A stretch of 64,000 bases of DNA, taken from positions 186,001-250,000 of the forward strand of contig NZ_BMEC01000001.1 in the NCBI RefSeq assembly GCF_014636295.1, given 5' to 3'. The notes under the pieces are model-generated. The model was not told the DNA's origin. It saw nothing but the letters and a program-made list of their open reading frames with translations, and searched no databases. How positions within the stretch are numbered: position 1 is the first letter of the stretch; every line of letters begins with the position of its first letter. The position numbers were made by a program, and so were the translations under genes. Shown one piece after another: positions 50,020-58,719 of this stretch. This DNA is from Marivirga lumbricoides (GTDB lineage: Bacteria > Bacteroidota > Bacteroidia > Cytophagales > Cyclobacteriaceae).

Positions 50020-50745
50020 TTACCTAAAAAAGCTTGGATTTTCCCCTGAAATGCGTTTGAATTCATAAGTCATATGTGAATGGTCAAAGAATCCCATATC
50101 AAATGCTATTTCTAAAAGGCTTGAATTCTGAAAAGTTGTTATTGCTTTTTTTGCCTTGTTGAAACGTACAATATTTGAAAACTCCTTTAGTGTTAAACCA
50201 ATATAAGCTTTGAAACGCCTTTCTAATTGTCTTAAACTTATGTGATGCGATTGTGCTATATGTTCAATATTTACAATTCCGTTAAAAGACCTTATATTTT
50301 GTGCAACTGATAAAATCAATTGGTCTTGTTTTTGGAAATTTTGTTTAAACGATGTTTTTATAAAGTTTTCGAGAAAGTAAACTTTCTCTGTGATTGTTTT
50401 TAATTCGTTTAGTTGATCTATGCTATCGAGACTTTTTGGCGGAAATAGTTGTGATAATTCAACCCGTAAGTTTTTAGTTTCATTAAGCGGTATTTTAGCC
50501 AAAGCACCAAACTTTTCAATTTTGAATCGAACTCCTATTAAATTTGATTGGGTCGCCAATTCCACACGTTGATAGTTTGTCATAATTCCTGATAAAAATC
50601 CCTTATTTTGGTTAAGGTCAAAAATCAAATCGGTACAAGTATCGGGTAATATTTTTAAATTCTCACTGGCTTTATTTTCCGAGAAAGTCCAAAAGGAGTC
50701 GATGATACTATCAAGCCCTTCTGATGGTTTAATTTCCTGGTACAT
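50020..50745 (-). CDS. AraC-family regulator with DUF6597 N-terminal domain
   Basis: A 241-residue regulator. The N-terminal domain (residues 1-110; IDSFWTFSE, then LPDTCTDLIFDL, then GVRFKIEKFGALAKIP) matches DUF6597-type AraC proteins, and the C-terminal HTH_18 (about 155-240) has ISLRQLERRFKAYIG and LEIAFDMGFFDHSHMTYEF. It probably regulates the VOC gene downstream on the same strand. Confidence 0.85.
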   Translation of the reverse strand: MYQEIKPSEGLDSIIDSFWTFSENKASENLKILPDTCTDLIFDLNQNKGFLSGIMTNYQRVELATQSNLIGVRFKIEKFGALAKIPLNETKNLRVELSQLFPPKSLDSIDQLNELKTITEKVYFLENFIKTSFKQNFQKQDQLILSVAQNIRSFNGIVNIEHIAQSHHISLRQLERRFKAYIGLTLKEFSNIVRFNKAKKAITTFQNSSLLEIAFDMGFFDHSHMTYEFKRISGENPSFFR

Positions 50746-50986
50746 TGTTTTTTAATATTACCGCCATTTTTTTTACATAAAGGTAGTGGATTAAACTTCA
50801 ACTAACAGAGGGCTCAAGAAATGCTTTACGATAAAATTCACATAAATCCTGACGAATTATGAAGTCATCATATGGTCTGAGATACTGCATAATCAACTAG
50901 CCAGTATGGTCAATTTAAATTGAATTTAATAGTTATGACCCCCATACTTCCCGTTTAAACACCCTTCAATCGAATGTAGCAATCCT

Positions 50987-51958
50987 TTACGCTTTTAAAG
51001 AGCCAGGCGAAACGCCATAGGTTTTTTTAAAGGCTGTAGAGAAGTGTCGTGCATTGCTATAGCCTAAAGCTTCGGCAACCTCCTGAACACTTTTTCCCTG
51101 CTGCGCGATCAAATGTCTGGCCTGTTCCATTTTTGCTTCTTTCCAAAAACCAAATACCGTAGTGCCGAATACCTCTTTAAATCCTTTTTTCAATGTGAAG
51201 TCATTGGTCCCAACGCGATGTGCCAACTCCAGAAGCGAAGAAGTATCACTTATATTATTCAGCATAAAATCCCTCACTTCATACATCTTGTCAATATCCC
51301 TTTTTTTGAGGGAAGTAGGGCAGTTATCCTGTTCAGAAAATTGTTCTAATTGCAGCAATAAGAGTTCAATTACTTTTGCTTCCAAATACATTTTCTTAAA
51401 AATTCCCTGACGCTGGCAGTTCATTATCCCATCAATAATCTCATACATTTGATGATTAATGTGATAATGTTGTTGTGTAATCAAGTTGGAATTCCCTTTT
51501 TCTATGCTGCTCCTGAATTTTTCGAATAAGCTGTTGTCTTCAGGTAAAAATTTATTAAAAAACGAAGGGCTCAGGTTAATCTCGCAAAGTTGCAATTCTT
51601 TGCTTTCCCAAATTAACTCCCCACAAATACCTTTGGCATACACAATATTATGCTGATGATCTTGAAAACGCACGTTATTTTTAAAACTGGATGCACAAAC
51701 GTTACTTTTTCCCTTTAAGGCAAAGTGCATTTCTACCGTCTCCAGGTCGCTTTCAAAAAAAAGTTTTACCCGATCCTTTAGGGATACATTGCCAAAACCA
51801 ATATGCACCCCTTCGAAAGCAATTTCTTTATAATAACCCTTCCCAAATTCGCCTTTAAAAGCGGTTTTGTTTTCGCTAATCCCATTCTCCCCACTTAGCG
51901 GTAAAGCACTTTGGAAAAGATTGATTTCAAAATCTTCCGCATATAAACTGATGTGCAT
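50987..51958 (-). CDS. AraC-family regulator of the siderophore operon (PchR-like)
   Basis: A 323-residue regulator with a long N-terminal ligand domain (about 1-215; FESDLETVEMHFALKG, then LCEINLSPSFFNKFLP) and a C-terminal HTH_18 (about 225-320; LLELAHRVGTNDFTLKKGFK, then VQEVAEALGYSNARHFSTAFKKTYGVSP). The layout is that of PchR-type siderophore-sensing activators. It is divergent from the ABC/SIP operon at 52095, with 136 bp between them carrying a dyad operator, so it most likely controls that operon in response to a ferri-siderophore. Confidence 0.82.
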   Translation of the reverse strand: MHISLYAEDFEINLFQSALPLSGENGISENKTAFKGEFGKGYYKEIAFEGVHIGFGNVSLKDRVKLFFESDLETVEMHFALKGKSNVCASSFKNNVRFQDHQHNIVYAKGICGELIWESKELQLCEINLSPSFFNKFLPEDNSLFEKFRSSIEKGNSNLITQQHYHINHQMYEIIDGIMNCQRQGIFKKMYLEAKVIELLLLQLEQFSEQDNCPTSLKKRDIDKMYEVRDFMLNNISDTSSLLELAHRVGTNDFTLKKGFKEVFGTTVFGFWKEAKMEQARHLIAQQGKSVQEVAEALGYSNARHFSTAFKKTYGVSPGSLKA

Positions 51959-52039
51959 CCTGTGTGTGTTTTAATCGAATTATTCCTTTTTGCGGAGCTT
52001 TTACTCCTTTTTACCAACACCCCATAAACAAGTTGCCAG

Positions 52040-52083
52040 TAATTTTGGCCAAAGTTATAATTATTTAGAACAATTCTTAATAA
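52040..52083 (+). promoter_or_regulatory. Candidate promoter and dyad operator of the siderophore operon
   Basis: TAATTTTG at 52040-52047 fits the Bacteroidota -7 consensus TAnnTTTG. Just downstream, TTATTTAGAA (52061-52070) and TTCTTAATAA (52074-52083) form a dyad with nine of ten paired bases around CAA. It sits 11 bp before the ABC gene start, where a repressor or the AraC regulator could bind. No -33 box was clear. Confidence 0.45.
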
Positions 52084-52094
52084 GAGCACAATAA

Positions 52095-53846
52095 ATGAGA
52101 AAAAGAAAGATAAAAAAGGGGATTTTCAGGCTCCTGGAAATTGCGGGAAGTCGTAAAAACCTCCTTATAGCTTCCGGTGCACTCGCTGTACTACATGCCA
52201 TTTTAAGCTTAGTGCCCTATGTACTTATATTTTATATCATTAGGGAACTTACTCAGGTTCAGATAGATTTTAGCTTGACCTGCGACTATATTGTCCAGGC
52301 GGTCATTGCTGCAATTATTAGTATGGTTGTGCTCTATATATCGGGCATTCTATCTCATATTGCAGCTTACCGCATTTTATATGAACTAAGAAAATACATC
52401 ATTGATAGGGTAGGGAAACTCCCGATGGGATACCTGAATAACAAAAACTCAGGTGCGCTCAAAAAAGTACTATCGGACGATGTAGAACGTATCGAAAATT
52501 TCATTGCGCATCAAATCCCGGATTTCGTTAAAGGAGTAGCCCTACCACTGCTTACTATTGGCTATCTTTTTTCACAAGACTGGCGTTTGGCAGCCATCAG
52601 CGCAGTGCCCTTAGTTGTTCTGGCTGTTTTACTTCCCAAAATGTACGGCAATCAAAACAAAAAACTAATTCAAAATTACCATCAATCACTGGAGGATATG
52701 AACGCTGGTATTGTTGAATATGTGCGAGCGCTTCCGGTGATGAAAATTTTTGGGCAATCTGCTGAAAATTTCGAAAAATACGGTCATACGGTAAAGCGTT
52801 TCTATGGATTTGTACAACAATGGATAAAAAGCAGTACACCCGCATTTGCCGTTTTTATGAGCTTTACCAGTAATGCCCTATTACCGGTGCTGGCCCTGGG
52901 ATTGTACTTGTATTTTCAAAATGGGATTTCCCTGGCCACCCTACTTCTCTTTCTCATATTGGGTACAGGTTATATCAAACCCCTCTTTGCCATCAATAAT
53001 ATGGGCATACAACTTTCCATCATCAACAGGGGTGTAGAACAGATAGATGCGCTACTGGACCAAGATGTTTTAGAAGAAAAAAGTGAGCGTCAACGACCTG
53101 ACAACTATGAAATTCTATTTAAAGATGTCTCATTTGCTTACCAATCAGACCAGCTAGTACTGGACGAAATCAATTTTAGCGTTGCTGAGGGCAGCATTAC
53201 CGCTCTGGTTGGCCCGTCCGGTGCTGGAAAAAGTACCGTAGGTCAGTTGATTTCCAGGTTTTGGGAAGTGAATAACGGTACCATTTCGATTGGCGGAATA
53301 AACATAAAAGAGTATCCCACCGAGCAGTTGATGGAATTGGTATCCTTTGTTTTTCAGGACAGTTTTATGTTTCAACAGACTATCTATGAAAATATAAAAA
53401 TGGGCATGGATAAAACTGCTGAAGAAGTGGAAAATGCAGCAAAAGCGGCACAAATCCACCAACTCATCAACAGCCTTCCCGATGGGTATGATACCCGTTT
53501 TGGGCAATCGGGCATTCACTTAAGCGGGGGCGAACAACAACGAATTCAACTGGCCCGGGCGATACTTAAAGGTGCCCCCATCCTGATTCTGGATGAAGCC
53601 ACCGCTTTTGCCGATCCTGAAAGTGAATACTATATACAAAAGGCTTTTAGTACATTAATTAAAAACAAAACAGTGCTGGTTATCGCCCATCGGCTAAGCT
53701 CTATTACCAATGCCGATCAAATTCTGGTGTTTGATAGAGGAAGAATGGTCAGCAAAGGCAAGCATGAGGATTTACTGAAAAATAGTACACTCTACCAACG
53801 AATGTGGGATGCACACAACAGAGCTAAAGACTTTGTCATCCAATAA
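52095..53846 (+). CDS. ABC half-transporter, siderophore importer (IrtA/YbtP-like)
   Basis: A 583-residue exporter-fold ABC half-transporter. Six transmembrane helices in residues about 20-310, then an ATPase domain: Walker A GPSGAGKSTVG (about 380), signature LSGGEQQRIQLARAIL, Walker B ILILDEATAFADPESE, switch IAHRLSS. The D-loop reads AFADPE instead of the usual SLD-type. It is paired with the half-transporter at 56699-58417, so a heterodimer is likely. Beside a siderophore-interacting reductase this fits the IrtAB/YbtPQ type, which use the exporter fold for import of iron-siderophores. Import is inferred from context, not from the sequence. Confidence 0.82.
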   Translation: MRKRKIKKGIFRLLEIAGSRKNLLIASGALAVLHAILSLVPYVLIFYIIRELTQVQIDFSLTCDYIVQAVIAAIISMVVLYISGILSHIAAYRILYELRKYIIDRVGKLPMGYLNNKNSGALKKVLSDDVERIENFIAHQIPDFVKGVALPLLTIGYLFSQDWRLAAISAVPLVVLAVLLPKMYGNQNKKLIQNYHQSLEDMNAGIVEYVRALPVMKIFGQSAENFEKYGHTVKRFYGFVQQWIKSSTPAFAVFMSFTSNALLPVLALGLYLYFQNGISLATLLLFLILGTGYIKPLFAINNMGIQLSIINRGVEQIDALLDQDVLEEKSERQRPDNYEILFKDVSFAYQSDQLVLDEINFSVAEGSITALVGPSGAGKSTVGQLISRFWEVNNGTISIGGINIKEYPTEQLMELVSFVFQDSFMFQQTIYENIKMGMDKTAEEVENAAKAAQIHQLINSLPDGYDTRFGQSGIHLSGGEQQRIQLARAILKGAPILILDEATAFADPESEYYIQKAFSTLIKNKTVLVIAHRLSSITNADQILVFDRGRMVSKGKHEDLLKNSTLYQRMWDAHNRAKDFVIQ

Positions 53847-53858
53847 ACTAAACACAAT

Positions 53859-55955
53859 ATGAGCATACAAAACATGAAAACAATTCAGGCAGAACTTACA
53901 GTCAAAAGAAAAGAATACCTCAGTCCGCACTATATACGCGTATTTCTTACCGGGGAGAAAGTCCCTTTGTTTGCAAATACTACGATTGGGGTCAATAATA
54001 AAATTCTTATTCCGCCAAAGGGAATTGATCGAATCCATTTTCCTGAATTTGATTATGAAAAAATGCAGTGGAAACCGCAACCCGATGCTATACGCCCTAT
54101 TGTGAGAACCTATACCCATCGCGGTATAGACCTCAAAAACAATGAAATTTGGATCGATTTTATAGCACACGGGGAAGAAGGTCCGGCTTCTGCCTGGGCG
54201 ATAAATGCGCAACCCGGTGACCTGCTGGGGGTGTTAATGTGGGATGGAAAAACTGAACTTTATCCAAAAACTGAAAATTATCTCCTCATAGGAGATGCCA
54301 CAGGACTTCCCGTTCTGGCAGCTATTTTAGAAGATCTCCCAAAAACGGCCAACGCCACTTGTATCATCGAAGTTCACGGGCCTGAAGATGAACAGCCATT
54401 GAAATCGAATGCGAATGCTCATTTTACCTGGCTGTACAATAAAAACCCTCAAAAAGGGAGTCGACTGGTAGAAGTAGTAAAACAGCAAAGTTTACCACCA
54501 GCTCCACATTTTGGATACGTAGCTGCAGAATTTTCTTCCGTAAAGAAAATTCGCAATTACCTCCGTAAAGAAAAATCCTGGCAACGAGAAGATTTGTACG
54601 CCTATTCATATTGGAAAGCGGGAATGACGGAAGATAAATCTATGAAAGCAAGGCATCAGGAAACAGAAGAGTACTCAATGAGCAAAATGACAACTACAGA
54701 GCCACACTATAAAGTTGCTATTATTGGCGCAGGACAAGCGGGATTAGCCACAAGTTATTACCTCCAAAAATCGGGCATCAAACATATAGTGCTGGAAAAA
54801 AATGTGATTGGTTCTTCCTGGGTGGCCCAACGTTGGGATTCATTTAAAATGAATACTCCAAACTGGATGACCGCACTACCAGAAATGCCATTACCCAAAG
54901 CGACAAGTCAACAGTTTATGACCAAAAATGAATTTGTCGATTATTTAAACAAGTATGTTCAACAATTTAAATTACCAATAGCAGAAGCACTCCAAGTTAT
55001 TCAGCTTAAAAAACAAGAGGATTCCTTTACCATATTTGCTGATAATCAAGGAAAAAGTCTTGAGATAAAAGCCGATTTCGTGGTGATTGCCTCTGGGATA
55101 ATGAACAAACCAAAATTTCCAAAACTGGCGCAGAAAATTCCCAAAAATATCCTACAGCTGCACGCTTCTGACTATAAAAACCCCAATCAATTACCTGACG
55201 GAAAAACCCTGGTTGTAGGCGGTGGACAGTCGGGCTGCCAGATAGCGGAAGAAATCGCGCTGTCGGGAAAAAAAGTGTATTTGGCCAGCAGTAAAGTGCC
55301 TCGTGCCCCCAGACGTTACAGAGGTAAGGATATTATGGAATGGCTGAACATCATGGGTATTCAAGATACCTTGACGCAAGACGTAAAATCAACCCCACAA
55401 TTACAGAATAAACAACCGCAAAGTTCAGGAGTGGGCGTTTTTGGACATACCATTAGTTATCAATCCTTACATCAATTAGGAGTTGCTATTTTAGGTTCGT
55501 TCAAAGGTATTAACAAAAAAGCCTTTCATTTCTCAGATAATGCAAAAGAAAATATTCGTTTTGCTGATGATACTTCGCACTCGATTAAAGAAAATATTGA
55601 TGGATTCCTTTCTAAACATCCTGAACTGAATACAGGAATCACGGAAGAAGATGAAGCAGATTTCCCAGATGTGGACTATTCATCGGCTTCTGAAGTAAAG
55701 GAAATTAACATCAAGCAGTCAGAAATCACCTCCATTATTTGGGCGACAGGTTTTGGATATGATTTTTCTTATATGAGCCCTTCCCTTTTAAACGATACAG
55801 GAAGCCCAGCGCACTGTAATGGAATAATGAACACGGAACATTTGTACTGCATCGGTTTTCCGTGGTTAAGAAAGAAAAAATCAGGATTAGTATTTGGCAT
55901 CCAGGAAGATGCGGAATTTCTTGTAGAGAAAATAAAAAACACCCAAAGACAATAA
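53859..55955 (+). CDS. Fusion of siderophore-interacting flavin reductase and flavin monooxygenase-like protein
   Basis: A 698-residue two-domain protein. Residues about 1-265 form a SIP-type ferric-siderophore reductase: FAD-binding RTYTHRGID, GPASAWAINAQPGDLLG, the NAD(P)-binding LLIGDATGLPVLAAIL, and the end AYSYWKAGMTEDK. Residues about 282-698 form a CzcO/FMO-like monooxygenase: GAGQAGLATSYYL (FAD), then VVGGGQSGCQIAEEIA (NADP). The join (residues about 266-281) has no stop; an ATG at about residue 271 is not needed. SIP reduces the Fe(III)-siderophore to release iron; the second half may oxidise or process the ligand. The gene is 12 bp after the ABC gene and 1 bp before the next. Confidence 0.84.
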   Translation: MSIQNMKTIQAELTVKRKEYLSPHYIRVFLTGEKVPLFANTTIGVNNKILIPPKGIDRIHFPEFDYEKMQWKPQPDAIRPIVRTYTHRGIDLKNNEIWIDFIAHGEEGPASAWAINAQPGDLLGVLMWDGKTELYPKTENYLLIGDATGLPVLAAILEDLPKTANATCIIEVHGPEDEQPLKSNANAHFTWLYNKNPQKGSRLVEVVKQQSLPPAPHFGYVAAEFSSVKKIRNYLRKEKSWQREDLYAYSYWKAGMTEDKSMKARHQETEEYSMSKMTTTEPHYKVAIIGAGQAGLATSYYLQKSGIKHIVLEKNVIGSSWVAQRWDSFKMNTPNWMTALPEMPLPKATSQQFMTKNEFVDYLNKYVQQFKLPIAEALQVIQLKKQEDSFTIFADNQGKSLEIKADFVVIASGIMNKPKFPKLAQKIPKNILQLHASDYKNPNQLPDGKTLVVGGGQSGCQIAEEIALSGKKVYLASSKVPRAPRRYRGKDIMEWLNIMGIQDTLTQDVKSTPQLQNKQPQSSGVGVFGHTISYQSLHQLGVAILGSFKGINKKAFHFSDNAKENIRFADDTSHSIKENIDGFLSKHPELNTGITEEDEADFPDVDYSSASEVKEINIKQSEITSIIWATGFGYDFSYMSPSLLNDTGSPAHCNGIMNTEHLYCIGFPWLRKKKSGLVFGIQEDAEFLVEKIKNTQRQ

Positions 55956-55956
55956 A

Positions 55957-56688
55957 ATGGAATATCAAACAAAAATAAAATGGTCGTTTATTTCAGCCAT
56001 TATGGCCTCTATATGTTGGGTAATTGGTGATATTGCGATTGCTGGTTTTGAGATCATACCTGAAAAATATCCCCTTTTTTCTGAAACTTATGCAGATCAA
56101 GTTGATGTGGAGTTTGCAGTACTAATGCTCGAAGGTTCTACCCAACGATTAATGTTTGGTGCCCTAATCGCAGCAATGACAGCTATATTGTTCCTACCGG
56201 GGGTATGGCTGGCCTATCAGTATGTAAAAGATCGGTCCAAATGGTATGTCTGGGTTACTTATTTTATCCTGTTACTAAGTGTACTCTTGATGCCATTGGG
56301 CCACGCTGTTTTCTTTTATACCGGTGAAATTTTCAAATCCATTTATAACAGCCCTGTCGCTGCCCATCCTTATCTGCTTGAAACTGCTGCCGGATTCATG
56401 CAAATGTTGTACATCTCCTGGGGCACGGCCATTATCGTGTTACTGTTAGGTTGGTTTCTATTTTCGGTGTTAGTATTCCTAGGAAAAACAACACTTCCCA
56501 GATGGGTAGGTTTTATTAGCCCAGTTTTTCTTACGATCTATCAAGCCCCCATCAAATCTATTTTACCAGCTTCAACTTTTAAGGACTGGTTAATTGCCGC
56601 AGGCTTTAACCTTTCGTACCTGATATTCTTTCTACTCCTGCTTACTTTTTTCAGAAAAAAACTATTTAGGCTCCCAACTTCCATTTAA
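55957..56688 (+). CDS. Polytopic membrane protein in the siderophore operon
   Basis: A 243-residue protein with about six hydrophobic helices, including SFISAIMASICWVIGDIAIAG near the start and LSYLIFFLLLLTFF near the end. It resembles a family of Bacteroidota/Firmicutes integral proteins (DUF6796-like), but I am not certain of the name. It starts 1 bp after the reductase fusion and 10 bp before the second ABC gene. A helper of the transporter, or a biosynthetic or regulatory membrane part, are both possible. Confidence 0.6.
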   Translation: MEYQTKIKWSFISAIMASICWVIGDIAIAGFEIIPEKYPLFSETYADQVDVEFAVLMLEGSTQRLMFGALIAAMTAILFLPGVWLAYQYVKDRSKWYVWVTYFILLLSVLLMPLGHAVFFYTGEIFKSIYNSPVAAHPYLLETAAGFMQMLYISWGTAIIVLLLGWFLFSVLVFLGKTTLPRWVGFISPVFLTIYQAPIKSILPASTFKDWLIAAGFNLSYLIFFLLLLTFFRKKLFRLPTSI

Positions 56689-56698
56689 ATAAAAAGTT

Positions 56699-58417
56699 AT
56701 GATCAGAAATTTAAACCGCATTTGTCAACTGGATCCCAAAGCCACACTTAAGGTCTTTTTTTGGGAGATTTTACACAGCATTTTTGTTGCTGCACCTTCG
56801 GGAATAGTACTCATTATTGTTTGGGAATTATTTTCAGAACATCCCAATACCACTAAAATTTGGACGGTGGTAGGCGTAATGGCCGTAATGTTAGTCTTGC
56901 AGTTTTTTATTGCAGCAAAATCGATGGTACAAACCAATATATGGGTGTATGGCTTATCTACAAAGCTGCGAATTACCTTAGGAAATCGTTTACGTAAATT
57001 CTCTCTTGGTTATTTTAAGCAAAAGAACCCGGGTGAGGTAGCTGCTATCGTTTTGCAGGATGTGGCGAATTTTGAAGGTATTTTTGGGCATAGTGTAGGT
57101 AATCTGGCAGCAGCTGTTTTTGGAACGACTGTACTTTCGGTTTTTTTAGTCATTTATGATTGGAGGCTTGCCCTGTGTCTCTTAGCTGCTCTACCCATTA
57201 CCTATCTCTTTTTACTTGCCGCTAACTACCTGGTGAGTCGTCTGGGAAACAAGCAGATTGCTGCGCGGAATACCGTAGGTGCCAATTTTTTAGAATATGT
57301 ACAAGGAATACGTCACTTAAAATCATATGCTCTAATCGGGAAAAAACATACGGGGTTAGAACAGACCCTTAAAGATCTTTGTCAAAAAAGCATCAGGATG
57401 GAAGCTGTGCCGGGTCCTTTTATAGTAACAGCTTTTATTGTATTTGAAATTACATTCCTGGCAATGGTTGCTTTGGGTTTATATTATCTAAACGGGAATT
57501 TGATTACTATACCCGTCCTGATCAGCTTTTTAATTTTAGGCTACCATCTTTACCATCCACTCAAAGTGGTGATGGTCGATTACTTATCGCTTAGGTATAT
57601 GAATGAAAGCCTAAAACGGATTATTGAAATGCTGGATGCTCCTGCTATGGCATCTGGAACAGCTAAGCTACCAGAGAAATTTGATATTTGTTTTAAGGAC
57701 GTGAGTTTTGGTTACCTCAATAAGCCTACGGTACAGAACCTTAGCTTTCACATCCCCGAAAAATCGATGCTTGCCCTGGTAGGACATTCTGGTTCGGGAA
57801 AATCTACTATTGCTGCTCTTATTGCTCGCTTTTGGGATGTCAATTCAGGAAAAATCGAGATTGGTGGCGTCCCCATCAAAGATATTCCTCAAGAACAGTT
57901 CTATCAACTGATTAGTGAAGTATTTCAGGACGTGTACTTATTTGATGACAGTATTTACAACAATATCAAAATAGGAAATCCAGAAGCTACAGAATCAGAG
58001 ATCATAGACGCTGCCGAAAAAGCACAGGTACTTAGTTTTGCCTGGGAACTACCCAAAGGCCTCCACGCGCGCGTGGGCGAAGGAGGGAATAAGCTTTCAG
58101 GGGGGCAAAAACAACGCATAAGTATTGCCAGGGCACTGCTTAAAGATGCTCCAATCGTGCTGTTGGATGAAGCTACAGCGAGCCTGGATCCGGAAAATGA
58201 AATTTTCATCCAGCAGGCCATTCAGGAGTTGGTTAAATCTAAAACGGTGGTGGTCATTGCCCATAAACTGGCAACCATTATGCGTGCCGATAATATATTA
58301 GTCCTGGAGAATGGAGAAATTGCTGAAAGAGGAACACACGCCCAACTATTGAATAAGAATGGTATTTATCGAAAAATGTGGGATATCCAACAACAATCAA
58401 ATGGATGGAAGGTGTAA
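56699..58417 (+). CDS. ABC half-transporter, siderophore importer (IrtB/YbtQ-like)
   Basis: A 572-residue half-transporter with six helices in residues about 20-310 and a C-terminal ATPase domain: Walker A GHSGSGKSTIA (about 362), signature LSGGQKQRISIARALL, Walker B IVLLDEATASLDPENE (canonical), switch VIAHKLAT. Its complement, 52095-53846, has a non-standard D-loop, so the two probably make an asymmetric heterodimer. It is the last gene of the operon. Confidence 0.82.
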   Translation: MIRNLNRICQLDPKATLKVFFWEILHSIFVAAPSGIVLIIVWELFSEHPNTTKIWTVVGVMAVMLVLQFFIAAKSMVQTNIWVYGLSTKLRITLGNRLRKFSLGYFKQKNPGEVAAIVLQDVANFEGIFGHSVGNLAAAVFGTTVLSVFLVIYDWRLALCLLAALPITYLFLLAANYLVSRLGNKQIAARNTVGANFLEYVQGIRHLKSYALIGKKHTGLEQTLKDLCQKSIRMEAVPGPFIVTAFIVFEITFLAMVALGLYYLNGNLITIPVLISFLILGYHLYHPLKVVMVDYLSLRYMNESLKRIIEMLDAPAMASGTAKLPEKFDICFKDVSFGYLNKPTVQNLSFHIPEKSMLALVGHSGSGKSTIAALIARFWDVNSGKIEIGGVPIKDIPQEQFYQLISEVFQDVYLFDDSIYNNIKIGNPEATESEIIDAAEKAQVLSFAWELPKGLHARVGEGGNKLSGGQKQRISIARALLKDAPIVLLDEATASLDPENEIFIQQAIQELVKSKTVVVIAHKLATIMRADNILVLENGEIAERGTHAQLLNKNGIYRKMWDIQQQSNGWKV

Positions 58418-58605
58418 GATGCTTAAATACAGTTTTGAAAAATACGTTTAAACCTGTATTTGATTTACATTAAGCAATTACGTGAGAATCAATGATAGGC
58501 ATCTGAAAGTCAGCAATAAATGATTACGCATTGTGTAATCCAATTTTAGATTCCTAATAAGAAAATTGCGGAAGCTGAGTAAATGTTGGTAAAGAAGTTT
58601 ATTTA

Positions 58606-58654
58606 GGGGCATTGCAGTACAAATTTTCTGTGAAAATTTGTACTGCAATGCTCC
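58606..58654. repeat. Long perfect hairpin between convergent operons
   Basis: GCATTGCAGTACAAATTTTC (58609-58628) and its exact complement GAAAATTTGTACTGCAATGC (58632-58651) with a three-base loop; the stem continues with GGG/TCCC (one G-T pair) to about 23 pairs. It lies between the ABC operon (+) and the MFS gene (-), which converge, so a bidirectional terminator is plausible, but no T-run follows on either side. The rest of the 302-bp gap holds no gene I can support. Confidence 0.7.
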
Positions 58655-58719
58655 CAAAATGGGTGAAAATCGATACTCTTGAAGGCTAGTTACTATAATT
58701 CTTCGCCTTAATGTAACTC

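Noticed and set aside
54670-54700. The FMO half of 53859-55955 as a separate gene starting near ATG 54678.
   Set aside because: There is no stop codon between the domains, and the SIP part would lose nothing; a fusion is the simpler reading.
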